Below are positions 38,587 through 47,902 of a stretch of DNA of 64,000 bases, in pieces. A program made the translations under genes and the position numbers. Every line of letters starts with the position of its first letter. The stretch's first letter is position 1. The notes below the pieces were generated by a model. It made no database searches and was not told where the DNA came from. It worked only from the letters and a program-made list of their open reading frames with translations. Source of the DNA: Acidimicrobiaceae bacterium (lineage in GTDB: Bacteria; Actinomycetota; Acidimicrobiia; Acidimicrobiales; RAAP-2). Where the stretch lies: positions 28,020 through 92,019 of the forward strand of contig PLKM01000031.1 in the NCBI GenBank assembly GCA_003141095.1. Direction: 5' to 3'.

Positions 38587-39389
38587 GCGCCCTTCTTCAT
38601 CGCCGCTTCACGCGAAGCGATCTCAACGCGCTGATCGAAGATGCGCCCGCGACTCCGGTGACCCTCACCGACGATCATCGCCGCTCTCTCAGCGCGCGCT
38701 TTCGCGCGGTGCCGGGCAGCGAGCACCGTCGCCTCGACGCCTGGGCTGTCGAGCAGGCCGGGAGGGCCAGCCGCGCCTTTCGTTGGTCCCCGTCGACCGC
38801 CCGGCGAGTTCTCGGCGGCGGCGCCCTTCGCCGGATCGCTGTTCGTCCCACGCTCTCCATTGGCGAAGCCGTCAGCGACGAGATCACCGATCAACTCCTT
38901 CGAGCCGCCTCGGGCTACACCCGCGGGGGTTCTCTCAGCTCCTGGCTCGCGAGTACAACCGTGCCCGAGCTCGGACTCATCACCGCCGAAGCCCTCAACT
39001 GGGCCACCCTGGTGGCGGAGACCGCCGAGGGGATCGAGTGTGACTGGCGCGTTGCGCCCAGTGACGCGTTCTATGACGTGGCGAGCGCGAGGACAACGCT
39101 GCGGGGGCGCCGTGACCTCATGGTTGCCCGTGATGACCTTCGGGTGATAGTCCGCGTTCGAGCGGGCACTCCGGGTAAAAGCGCTGGTCCGGGGCTACGC
39201 AGTGACCTCACCATCGAGACGTTGGTCCATCCGCAGGGCCTAGCCCCGGCTCGATTCGTTGGGATATGGCCCGACGCCGGCCTGATGCTCAGCGTTGACG
39301 GTACTATGGGCGACCTTCGATGCGGAGCACGCGATCTGGTGCGCACCGCTGTCGCCCAGCACCGTTTTCGTGCTTTAATAGCGGCTTAG
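38583..39389 (+). CDS. Protein of unknown function, partner of preceding gene
   Basis: ORF trimmed to ATG 38583 (MSALLHRRFTRSDLNAL...); LRGRRDLMVARDDLRVIVRVRAG region. Confidence 0.75.
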   Translation: MSALLHRRFTRSDLNALIEDAPATPVTLTDDHRRSLSARFRAVPGSEHRRLDAWAVEQAGRASRAFRWSPSTARRVLGGGALRRIAVRPTLSIGEAVSDEITDQLLRAASGYTRGGSLSSWLASTTVPELGLITAEALNWATLVAETAEGIECDWRVAPSDAFYDVASARTTLRGRRDLMVARDDLRVIVRVRAGTPGKSAGPGLRSDLTIETLVHPQGLAPARFVGIWPDAGLMLSVDGTMGDLRCGARDLVRTAVAQHRFRALIAA

Positions 39390-39403
39390 GATTTATCCAC
39401 CGG

Positions 39404-39421
39404 CCACGCCTACTAGCGTGG
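39404..39421. promoter_or_regulatory. Inverted repeat CCACGC-N6-GCGTGG at the typA promoter
   Basis: 6-bp arms overlapping TAGCGT hexamer, 8 nt before ATG. Confidence 0.35.
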
Positions 39422-39428
39422 TTCAGTC

Positions 39429-41246
39429 ATGACACTACGTACTTCCCTTCGAAATATCGCTATCATCGCGCACGTTGACCACGGAAAAACCACCCTGGTC
39501 GACAAAATGCTGCGCCAAACCGGCTCCTTCACCGCCCACGAGGAAATGACCGACCGCGTTATGGACTCCGGTGACCTCGAGCGCGAAAAGGGCATCACGA
39601 TCCTCGCGAAGAACACCGCCGTGAAGTGGAACGACCTCACGATCAACATCATCGACACGCCTGGTCACGCCGACTTTGGTGGCGAGGTTGAGCGCGGTTT
39701 GTCCATGGTGGACGCCGTCATCCTGCTCGTCGACGCCGCCGAGGGCCCCTTGCCCCAAACCCGTTTCGTCCTTCGCAAGACCCTCGAAAAGCGCCTTCCC
39801 GTCGTGCTGGTCATCAACAAGGTCGACCGCCCCGACGCACGAATCGCTGAAGTCGTCGAGGAGGTGGAGAACCTGTTCCTCGACCTCGACGCCGACGAGC
39901 ACCAGATCTCGTTCCCGATCCTCTACGCGAGCGCCCGCCAGGGCTGGGCCTCGAAGAACCCCGAGGACACCGGCGGCGACCTCACCCCGCTCTTCGAGAC
40001 AATCGCCAACTACGTGCCGGCCCCCGAGTACGAGGAGGGCCACGGCCTGCAGGCGCTCGTCTGCAACCTCGACGCCTCGCCGTACCTCGGCCGGCTCGCC
40101 CTGTGCCGCGTCATCAACGGCACGCTCGAGCGCGGCCAGCGCGTCGCGTGGTGCCGCATCGACGGCACCATCGAGCACGCCAAGATCACTGAACTCTTCA
40201 TCACCGAGGCGCTCGAGCGCATCCCCGCCCAGAGCGCCGGACCCGGCGACATCGTGGCGGTCGCGGGCTTCGAGGACATCTTCATCGGCGAGACCCTCGC
40301 GGACCCGGAGAACCCCATCGCCCTCGAACCGCTGCACGTCGACGAGCCCAGCCTCTCGATGACCATCGGCATCAACACCTCGCCCCTCGCCGGCACCGAA
40401 GGCAAGTTGCTCACCGCACGCATGGTGAAGGACCGCCTCGACAAGGAACTCGTCGGCAACGTGTCACTGCGCGTGCTGCCCACCGAACGCCCCGACGCCT
40501 GGGAGGTTCAGGGACGAGGCGAGCTCCAACTCGCGATCCTCATCGAGACCATGCGCCGCGAGGGATTCGAACTCACCGTGGGCAAGCCCCAAGTCGTCAC
40601 CAGGATGGTCGATGGCAAGCTGCACGAGCCGCTCGAGCACGTCACGATCGACGTCCACGAGGAGTTCGTCGGCGCGGTCACGACGCTGCTCGCCACTCGC
40701 AAGGGCACGATGATCGACATGGTCAACCACGGCACCGGCTGGGTCCGCCTCGAATGGCGCATCCCCGCGAGAGGACTGGTCGGCATCCGCACCGAGTTCA
40801 TGACCGAGACCCGTGGCGGCGGCATGATGCACACCAACTTCGACGGCTACGCCCCCTGGTTCGGTGACATCCGCCTGCGCCAAAACGGCGTGCTCGTCGC
40901 GGACCGACGCGGCTACACCACGGCGAACGCCTTGATCGATCTGGAGAGCCGCGGCACGATGTTCGTCGGACCGGGCACCGAGGTTTTCGAGGGAATGATC
41001 GTTGGTGAGAACTCGCGTTCCGAAGAGATGAACGTGAACCCCACCAAAGAGAAGAAGCTCACCAACATGCGAGCGTCCGGCAGCGACCACACCGAGCGCA
41101 TCACGCCCGCGACGATCCTGTCGCTCGAGCAGGCGCTCGAGTTCATCGCCGACGACGAGGCCGTCGAGGTCACGCCGAAGTCAGTTCGACTGCGCAAGAT
41201 GATCCTCGACCAGCCGTCGCGCGCGCGCTCCCGCAAAAAGGGCTGA
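39429..41246 (+). CDS. typA: Translational GTPase TypA/BipA
   Basis: NIAIIAHVDHGKTTLVDKMLRQTG, DTPGHADFGGEVERGLSMVD, NKVDRPDAR, TRGGGMMHTNFDGYAPWFGDI. Confidence 0.97.
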   Translation: MTLRTSLRNIAIIAHVDHGKTTLVDKMLRQTGSFTAHEEMTDRVMDSGDLEREKGITILAKNTAVKWNDLTINIIDTPGHADFGGEVERGLSMVDAVILLVDAAEGPLPQTRFVLRKTLEKRLPVVLVINKVDRPDARIAEVVEEVENLFLDLDADEHQISFPILYASARQGWASKNPEDTGGDLTPLFETIANYVPAPEYEEGHGLQALVCNLDASPYLGRLALCRVINGTLERGQRVAWCRIDGTIEHAKITELFITEALERIPAQSAGPGDIVAVAGFEDIFIGETLADPENPIALEPLHVDEPSLSMTIGINTSPLAGTEGKLLTARMVKDRLDKELVGNVSLRVLPTERPDAWEVQGRGELQLAILIETMRREGFELTVGKPQVVTRMVDGKLHEPLEHVTIDVHEEFVGAVTTLLATRKGTMIDMVNHGTGWVRLEWRIPARGLVGIRTEFMTETRGGGMMHTNFDGYAPWFGDIRLRQNGVLVADRRGYTTANALIDLESRGTMFVGPGTEVFEGMIVGENSRSEEMNVNPTKEKKLTNMRASGSDHTERITPATILSLEQALEFIADDEAVEVTPKSVRLRKMILDQPSRARSRKKG

Positions 41247-41272
41247 GCCGCCTTTCCACTAGAATCGTCCAC

Positions 41273-41357
41273 GGAGGGATGACAGAGCGGACGAATGTAC
41301 CGGTCTTGAAAACCGGCGTGGGCTTGCCCACCGTGGGTTCAAATCCCACTCCCTCCG
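41273..41357 (+). tRNA. tRNA-Ser(TGA), CCA not encoded
   Basis: GGAGGGATGACAGAGCGG...CCGGTCTTGAAAACCGG...GGGTTCAAATCCCACTCCCTCCG. Confidence 0.94.
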
Positions 41358-41361
41358 CCCT

Positions 41362-41399
41362 GAAAATGGCCACTGACCCTTCGGTTGGTGGTCATTTTC
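41362..41399 (+). terminator. Hairpin after tRNA-Ser(TGA)
   Basis: GAAAATGgCCACtgACC-cttc-GGTtgGTGGtCATTTTC. Confidence 0.6.
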
Positions 41400-41437
41400 G
41401 TTACCCGATGAATACGATCATTAGGAGAATGTCAGCT

Positions 41438-42463
41438 ATGAAACTGCGTCGACGAGCTCACACGATGGTCGCCATCGCCCTGGGACTGTCACTCGCCGCA
41501 GTCGCGAGTTCGACGTCATCGGGGGCCGCGGGCACTGCGACCAGTTCGACCCTGGCGACGGTCCCTCGGCTGGAACGCCCCGCGGGAATGGTCATCGCGC
41601 CGAACGGGGTTCTCTTCATCGCGGACGAGCAGTTGAACCAGGTCATCGCTCGTCTCGCCGACGGCAAGCTGCTGGTCGTTGCCGGAACGGGCACCGCCGG
41701 CGACGGGGGCGACGGCGGACTCGCGACAGACGCGCAGCTGAGCGCGCCCGATGGGCTCGCGCGCGCGAGCGACGGAGCGCTCTACGTCACCGATGAGGAC
41801 AGCAACCGCGTGCGAGAGATACTTCTGAACGACAAGATCGCCACCTTCGCCGGCGACGGTTCCAAGAAAACTGGCGCAGCGCTGGCGGTGGGGACGCCCG
41901 CCGCACGGGTCGCACTCTCCCCGAGCGCAGTGGCGGTCGGATCCGGAGGAACCGTCTACGTCGCGAGTGAGAACGAGATCGTGATGGTCTCTCCAGTCGG
42001 ACTCATCAGCGGCGTCGTCAACCTGGCCACCACGCCGGGCGTGAAGCTGCGCTACGGGAACTGCGACCCTCAGGCCCTCGCCACGGCGAGCGGGAACCTT
42101 TTCATCGGCTGCGCTAACAGCGAACAGCTCATCGAGCGGCTCGCGAGCGGGCGCTACGTGATGATCCAAAGGCTCTATCGTCCCCACGACTATCCGGGCA
42201 TCGCCCTCGAGGCAGGCGGAGCGGTGCTCATCGCCAATCATGAGTCGCTGCTCGGCCTTATCGACGGTAAGTCGATCGACCTCATCAAGCTCGACACCTT
42301 CGGCAAGAAGACCCTCGTCGTGCCGAGCGGTGTCGCGGTGTCGGCGAACGGGACCATCTTTATCGATTCACAGTACGGCGACGGCTTCACCTCGGGATCC
42401 GCACTCGCCAAGGTGACGCCCGCGGGCGCGCCCGTGCTCCTCAACTACTGGAAGATGAGTTAG
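41438..42463 (+). CDS. Secreted NHL-repeat (beta-propeller) protein
   Basis: Signal peptide; LERPAGMVIAPNGVLFIADEQLNQVIAR, LSAPDGLARASDGALYVTDEDSNRVREI; SD AGGAG. Confidence 0.82.
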   Translation: MKLRRRAHTMVAIALGLSLAAVASSTSSGAAGTATSSTLATVPRLERPAGMVIAPNGVLFIADEQLNQVIARLADGKLLVVAGTGTAGDGGDGGLATDAQLSAPDGLARASDGALYVTDEDSNRVREILLNDKIATFAGDGSKKTGAALAVGTPAARVALSPSAVAVGSGGTVYVASENEIVMVSPVGLISGVVNLATTPGVKLRYGNCDPQALATASGNLFIGCANSEQLIERLASGRYVMIQRLYRPHDYPGIALEAGGAVLIANHESLLGLIDGKSIDLIKLDTFGKKTLVVPSGVAVSANGTIFIDSQYGDGFTSGSALAKVTPAGAPVLLNYWKMS

Positions 42464-42642
42464 GCGTCACGTCGCGCGCGATGATCATGAGCTCGTCTCC
42501 GGCGCTCGATGACGGTCATCTCGTCTACTCGCCGACGCAGGTTCATCGTTGACCTTCTCCTGATCGCGCCCGTAGGGAATCACCCGTGCTGCAGACCAAC
42601 GAAAGGGACTAATGACCCTGTTCAATCCCAGGGATCGGGATT

Positions 42643-42648
42643 GATACT
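42643..42648 (+). promoter_or_regulatory. Putative -10 (GATACT) 6 nt before ATG 42655
   Basis: GATACT-GAGCCC-ATG. Confidence 0.4.
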
Positions 42649-42654
42649 GAGCCC

Positions 42655-43305
42655 ATGAGAGCCCTTCTGCGTGGACGTGTGTCGAAGTCCTTGATGGTGA
42701 TGCTGTTGGCGATGCTCATGGTCGTTCCTTCGACCATCTCGAGTATCGGCGGCGCGAATGCGTCGGCTGCCACCAATCATTCGAAGTCCAAAGTCACCGT
42801 GGCCACGGGCAGCATCGTCTGCCAGAAAGTGACGGGGACGATCACCCTTTCCCCGCCGGACCGTAAGGGCGGTACGAAGCCCGAGACGATGGTGTGGACC
42901 ATCCACGCGAGCGCGTGCACGACGTCGACGTCGAACGCTTCGCACGTGAAGAGTGGCGGCCTGACCGCCGTCGTCCACGAGGCCACGAATGCGTGTGGCG
43001 CCTTGGTCGGCTCTCAGGCAGTGCACGCGACTTTTACGTGGAGCCCGAAGTCGGTCCATTCGACCGCCGGGACATTCTCAGGCTTCACTTTCCTGCAAAA
43101 CAAGGCCGGTGAGGAGGGATTCACCCTGCCGAACACCCGCGGCACGGCCTCGGTGACGGGATCGTTCGCCGGGAAGAACCACGGCTCCCTCTCGAGGGTC
43201 ACGGTGTACACGAACCTGACGATTGCCAGGTTCAGGACCGTCTGTGAGTCGAAGGCGGGCTTGACTGGCTACAAGATCATCAGCGGCACGGCGAAGTTTT
43301 CCTAA
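42655..43305 (+). CDS. Secreted protein of unknown function, 216 aa
   Basis: N-terminal signal peptide; beta-rich body with 4 Cys after the predicted signal. Confidence 0.7.
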   Translation: MRALLRGRVSKSLMVMLLAMLMVVPSTISSIGGANASAATNHSKSKVTVATGSIVCQKVTGTITLSPPDRKGGTKPETMVWTIHASACTTSTSNASHVKSGGLTAVVHEATNACGALVGSQAVHATFTWSPKSVHSTAGTFSGFTFLQNKAGEEGFTLPNTRGTASVTGSFAGKNHGSLSRVTVYTNLTIARFRTVCESKAGLTGYKIISGTAKFS

Positions 43306-43498
43306 GTCGTCACTGACGTCGCCTGGGTCGCCATTTATGGCCGCGACGACGATGCCGGTGCGGTCCAATCACAGCGCCCGCAACTGAAGCGTATGGTCGC
43401 GGGTCGCGTCACGACCGAACAGTCGGCGCGCGTTTCGCTGAGTCGAGGGGTCGAAGATTGCTCCGTCGAGCCTACCTGAAGCCCCACCTATCTCGATG

Positions 43499-44320
43499 TC
43501 AGAAGTCGAAGTCCTTATTGGGCCGGATGACGATCTCGGGGATGTGAACCCGACCCGGCCTGGTCAGCACGAAGAACACCGCGTCCGCGACATCGTCGGG
43601 CTTGATTATGAAATCACTCAGTGCCTCCTGGGCGGCTTCGAGCACGTCATCGGGCAGGCGTTCACCCGGTGCCACGACCGCGTCAATACCCGACATGGCA
43701 ACCACGCCTTCGAGAATCGCCGGATCAACGTTGCGGCCGATGTTGGTGGCCGCGAGACCGGGCATGATGCTCGTGACTTGAATCGGGTCCTCGAGCAGTT
43801 CGAGGCGAAGAGTGTTGGTGATGACGTTGACCGCGTGTTTGGTGGCGCCGTAGACACCCGAGTCGGGGTTGAGCGCCGCGACCGACGAGATATTCACGAT
43901 GTGACCGTGATTGCCCTTCGCCCTCATCGAGCGCACCGCCGCCTGGCAACCGATCAGCAGCGACAGCACATTGGTGTCCAGCATCGATCGCCAACTCTCG
44001 GGGTCACCGTCGGCGATCGTGCCCAGGAATGAGACCCCGGCGTTGTTGACGAAGATGTCCAGCTGACCGGTCTTGTTCACCGCGATATCCACCAGGTTCT
44101 GCACGGAACCGGCGTCTCGGATGTCCGCGACCACGACGACCGATGTGCCGCCGGCGGCGTTGATCTTCGACGCGCTCTCCTCGAGGGCCAGTTTCTCGCG
44201 ACCGGCGAGGACCACGAAGACGCCCTCCAGGCCGAGCCGCTCCGCGATGGCCCTGCCGATGCCACTGGACGCGCCGGTGACGACGGCGCTCTTTCCGGCG
44301 AGCATTGCTTCGTTCGACAT
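43499..44320 (-). CDS. SDR family oxidoreductase
   Basis: SAVVTGASSGIGRAIAERL, NNAGVS, NISSVAALNPDSGVYGATKHAV. Confidence 0.93.
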   Translation of the reverse strand: MSNEAMLAGKSAVVTGASSGIGRAIAERLGLEGVFVVLAGREKLALEESASKINAAGGTSVVVVADIRDAGSVQNLVDIAVNKTGQLDIFVNNAGVSFLGTIADGDPESWRSMLDTNVLSLLIGCQAAVRSMRAKGNHGHIVNISSVAALNPDSGVYGATKHAVNVITNTLRLELLEDPIQVTSIMPGLAATNIGRNVDPAILEGVVAMSGIDAVVAPGERLPDDVLEAAQEALSDFIIKPDDVADAVFFVLTRPGRVHIPEIVIRPNKDFDF

Positions 44321-44438
44321 GGTGGTCTCCAAACACATCTGCGGGCTTCGACATCCCGACGTTGAAGCAGATTACACACGCAACGAAAGTTCCCACGGGC
44401 CCGCCGCGGACTTGGTGCCGAGGAAGAGCCGGGTCGCT

Positions 44439-45410
44439 TCAGCGAAGCGAGGACAGGAACTCCACCAGAGCCTCGTTCGTCTCTTGCGGCCGCTCCTGCT
44501 GGATCCAGTGCCCCGCTCCTTCGATGCTCGTGATGCCGCGAAAGTCCGGAAGTGTCGTCGCCATCGCTTCGGCGGCGCCCGGCATCATGAGCCGCACGGG
44601 ATCGAGGGAGCCCGTGAGGAATCCGGTGGGCATGGCGATCGTCGACGTCGAGATGTCCCTGCCCCGCTCCCAGTTGGCGTCCAGGTTCCGGTAGTAGCTC
44701 AAGGGGCCGAAGAAACCGCTCGCTTCGAAGGCCCGCGCGTAGACGTCGACGTCGGCCTCGGTGATCCACGGCGGCAGGTGTTCGGGGGCGGGATGCAGCG
44801 TGTCGAGCATCCGGGTCCCTTCGCGCGCGGCGGGGGGCAACGGTCCTACGGACATGCCCTCGCCCGATACCGCATAGAGCATGGTGCGGACGTACTTGCG
44901 CGGATCGGACTCCAACTCCTTCTCGGCGAGACCGACCTGCTGGAAGTAGATGATGTAAAAGAATCGATCCGCGAAGATCGACTCGTAGGTGCCAATCGGC
45001 GGAGCCGGTGCCTGCATCAACGGCACGCTCATGTTGTAGATCGCCGATACTCGATCGGGGTGCAGCTTGCCCATCTCCCAGATGACGATGGCGCCCCAGT
45101 CATGGCCCACGAAGGCCGCTTGGTCGTAGCCATAGTGATCGAGCAGACCGCACAGGTCCAGGGTGAGTTGGTCCGAACTGTACTGGGCGACGTCGCCCTG
45201 GGGACGGCTGCTCGCGCCGTAGCCGCGAAGATCGGGCGCCAATGCACGGTAACCGGCATCGCCCAGAGCGACAAGTTGGTGGCGCCACGAGTACCAGAGT
45301 TCGGGGAAGCCGTGACAGAGAACCACCGGCGGGCCGTCGAGCGGGCCGCAACTCGCGACGTGGAGCGTGATTGCGTTGCTGGCGATCTGTTCGTGCGTGA
45401 TCTCACGCAT
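44439..45410 (-). CDS. Alpha/beta hydrolase (epoxide hydrolase-like)
   Basis: VVLCHGFPELWYSWRHQLVAL, APDLRGYGAS, VGHDWGAIVIW. Confidence 0.92.
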   Translation of the reverse strand: MREITHEQIASNAITLHVASCGPLDGPPVVLCHGFPELWYSWRHQLVALGDAGYRALAPDLRGYGASSRPQGDVAQYSSDQLTLDLCGLLDHYGYDQAAFVGHDWGAIVIWEMGKLHPDRVSAIYNMSVPLMQAPAPPIGTYESIFADRFFYIIYFQQVGLAEKELESDPRKYVRTMLYAVSGEGMSVGPLPPAAREGTRMLDTLHPAPEHLPPWITEADVDVYARAFEASGFFGPLSYYRNLDANWERGRDISTSTIAMPTGFLTGSLDPVRLMMPGAAEAMATTLPDFRGITSIEGAGHWIQQERPQETNEALVEFLSSLR

Positions 45411-45513
45411 GTGGCGACCCTCGCTTTCGGCTCATCGGGTGCGGCTCAGTTGCTCGAGCGTCCATGCCCCGGGGGTGACGTCGCTGACGCTACCATCGCC
45501 GCATTGAACGTGC

Positions 45514-46428
45514 TCAGGTGCGCACGCGCGCGCGGATCGCCGCGATCCACTCGCTCGCGGACTTGCGCGCCTCACTCGCCTCCTCGCGCCGGTCGAGCGC
45601 GTCATCGCCGGTCACCGGGTACGAGCCAAGGAACTTCACGCGGGTCAGGTGCGCCTGGAGGTCGGTCAGGCAGTCGGCGATGAGGTCGTCGGCGACGTGG
45701 CCGTCGAACTCGATGACAAAGCAGTAGTCCCCGAGCCCCAACTTGGTCGGGCGGCTCTCCAATTTCGTCAGGTTGATGTCACGAGCGGCGAAGCGTCCGA
45801 GGATCCCGTAGAGCGAACCCGGACGGTCGGCGTCCTGGAAGCAGACGATCGTGGTGCGGTCGTGTCCCGTCGGAGCCGTGACCGCCTCGCGGCCAACGAC
45901 GACGAAGCGCGTGGCGTTGCCCGGGTGGTCCTCAATGTCACTCGCGACCTGATCGAGTCCGAAGATCGCTCCCGCGATCGACGAGCCCACGGCGGCCCAC
46001 GCCTGGTCGGACTGGGCGACCTCACGGGCGGCCTGGGACGTCGACGTCGTCTGCTCGGTCACCGCCCCGCCCAGCTTCTCAAGGAATCCCCGGCACTGGG
46101 CGAGGGCGTGGACGTAACTCGAGACCTTGGTGATCTCCTCGATCTCCACGCCGGGGCGCGCAAGCAGGTGCAGATGGATGGGCAGGACGATCTCTTCCTC
46201 GATCAGGAGATCGTGATCGAACACGAGGCCGTCAATGGTTGCTGACACCGTTCCCTCGATCGCGTTCTCAAGAGGTACGAGGCCCTGGTCGAGCGTCCCA
46301 TTCGCCACCTGCGCCAGCACTTCAGGAATCGATGCGCACGCCACCGTTTCCACGTTCTTCAGCGTGGCGGCGGCCTCGTGGGAGAAAGTGCCCTCTGGTC
46401 CGAGGTAGCCAACTCGCGTAGGGGTCAT
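45514..46428 (-). CDS. pheA: Prephenate dehydratase
   Basis: GYLGPEGTFSHEAA, VPLENAIEGTVSATIDGL, ACT ESRP motif. Confidence 0.95.
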   Translation of the reverse strand: MTPTRVGYLGPEGTFSHEAAATLKNVETVACASIPEVLAQVANGTLDQGLVPLENAIEGTVSATIDGLVFDHDLLIEEEIVLPIHLHLLARPGVEIEEITKVSSYVHALAQCRGFLEKLGGAVTEQTTSTSQAAREVAQSDQAWAAVGSSIAGAIFGLDQVASDIEDHPGNATRFVVVGREAVTAPTGHDRTTIVCFQDADRPGSLYGILGRFAARDINLTKLESRPTKLGLGDYCFVIEFDGHVADDLIADCLTDLQAHLTRVKFLGSYPVTGDDALDRREEASEARKSASEWIAAIRARVRT

Positions 46429-46434
46429 TACGGG

Positions 46435-46440
46435 ATGTTA
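46435..46440 (-). promoter_or_regulatory. Putative -10 (TAACAT) 6 nt before pheA ATG
   Basis: Minus strand TAACAT-CCCGTA-ATG. Confidence 0.5.
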
Positions 46441-46534
46441 CTTCGCCCATAATTGGCCTTCGATTGCGCTCGAAAATACCCCGACGCCGTTTCGCCCCTA
46501 CGATGGCAAGGGACCAAAATGAAGGGTTGGCGCA

Positions 46535-47902
46535 ATGGGGCACCAAATGTTTGAGTACAACGCAACGCTCGCTGAAGAGGTGTACGCCTACTGCCGGGAC
46601 CGGCTGACCCACCCGGTGCCGCTGGACTTCGGCAGTCTCTCGCCTGAACCCCTTCCCAACCTCGAGGGTCTCATCCGGCCGCAGGGCAACGACCCGGAAA
46701 AGATTCTCGAGTTCTTCGAACAGCGTTTGGCCCCCCACGTCGTCTCTATCGACTCACCCGGCTTTCTCGCCTTCATCCCCAACGCCCCGACGAAGAACTC
46801 ACTGTTCTTTGACATGGTGGTGGCGTGTTCGGGTCTGAACGGCACCAGTTGGCTCGAATCTGCTGGCGTGGTCGTAGCGGAGAATCAGGCGCTCGAATTC
46901 ATCGCCGAAGTGGCGGGCATGCCCGATGGATCGGGAGGAGCTTTCGTCTCGGGGGGATCGATGGGAAATCTCTCGAGTCTCACGGTCGGACGCGACGTCG
47001 GGCGGACCAAGCACCCCGAACTTCTACCGCACGAGGTGCGATTCGCCATCTCCGCCGACGCGCATTCCAGCATCGGCAAGGCTCTGCACGTGCTCGGCAT
47101 CGAGGCGTTGCTGGTACCCGACGACGACCACCGTTTCACCAGAGCCGGCCTCGAAGCGGTCCTCGCCAACGACCCCAGTCCCGAGAGCGTCATTGGTATC
47201 GTCGCCACGTCGGGAACGACCAATGCGGGCATCGTCGACGATCTCGAGGGACTCGGAAGTTACGCGCGCGAACACGATCTCTGGTTCCACGTTGACGGAG
47301 CGTACGGCGGCGCAGCGCTGTTCTCGCCGACCCATCGCCACCTGCTCGCCGGCATTCGTCACGCCGACAGCTTCATCGTCGACCCCCACAAGTGGCTGTT
47401 CGCCCCGCTCGACTCCTGCGCCCTCGTCTACCGCAACCCCACGGTCGCTCGCAAGGTCCTCGCCCAGCAGGCGAGCTACCTCGACGTGCTGCACGGCAGT
47501 GACGACGAGAACTACGAGTGGAACCCCTCGGACTTCGCGATCCACCTCTCGCGCAGGGCCCGCGGACTGCCCTTCTGGTTCTCGCTGGTCACCAACGGCG
47601 TGAGCGCGTACGAGAGCGCGGTCCAGGCGGGCATCGACCTCGCCGGGCGTACGGTCACCATGATCGAGGAGATGGATCACGTCGAGCTCGTGCGCGAGAG
47701 CAGTCTCTCAATCGTCCTGTACCGACGTCTTGGCTGGAGTCCCGATCGCTACAACGCTTGGAGCCAGCAGTTGCTGCGCGACCAGATCGCCTTCGTGACG
47801 CCCACCAAATGGGAGGGCGAGACGGTGGCCCGTCTCGCGTTCCTGCACCCCGACACGTCGGATGATCTCGTTCGACAGATTCTCGAATCGATGCGCGACT
47901 AG
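46535..47902 (+). CDS. PLP-dependent group II decarboxylase (aromatic-L-amino-acid decarboxylase-like)
   Basis: FVSGGSMGNLSSLTVGRD, WFHVDGAYGGAALF, FIVDPHKWLFAPLDSCALVYRN. Confidence 0.92.
   Translation: MGHQMFEYNATLAEEVYAYCRDRLTHPVPLDFGSLSPEPLPNLEGLIRPQGNDPEKILEFFEQRLAPHVVSIDSPGFLAFIPNAPTKNSLFFDMVVACSGLNGTSWLESAGVVVAENQALEFIAEVAGMPDGSGGAFVSGGSMGNLSSLTVGRDVGRTKHPELLPHEVRFAISADAHSSIGKALHVLGIEALLVPDDDHRFTRAGLEAVLANDPSPESVIGIVATSGTTNAGIVDDLEGLGSYAREHDLWFHVDGAYGGAALFSPTHRHLLAGIRHADSFIVDPHKWLFAPLDSCALVYRNPTVARKVLAQQASYLDVLHGSDDENYEWNPSDFAIHLSRRARGLPFWFSLVTNGVSAYESAVQAGIDLAGRTVTMIEEMDHVELVRESSLSIVLYRRLGWSPDRYNAWSQQLLRDQIAFVTPTKWEGETVARLAFLHPDTSDDLVRQILESMRD

Noticed and set aside
41279-41437. N-terminal extension of the NHL-protein ORF
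   Set aside because: Overlaps tRNA-Ser(TGA) and its terminator; true start is at the signal peptide near 41438 with an SD.
44073-45683. 536-aa plus-strand ORF
   Set aside because: Antisense to the SDR and alpha/beta hydrolase genes; composition typical of spurious GC-rich antisense frames.
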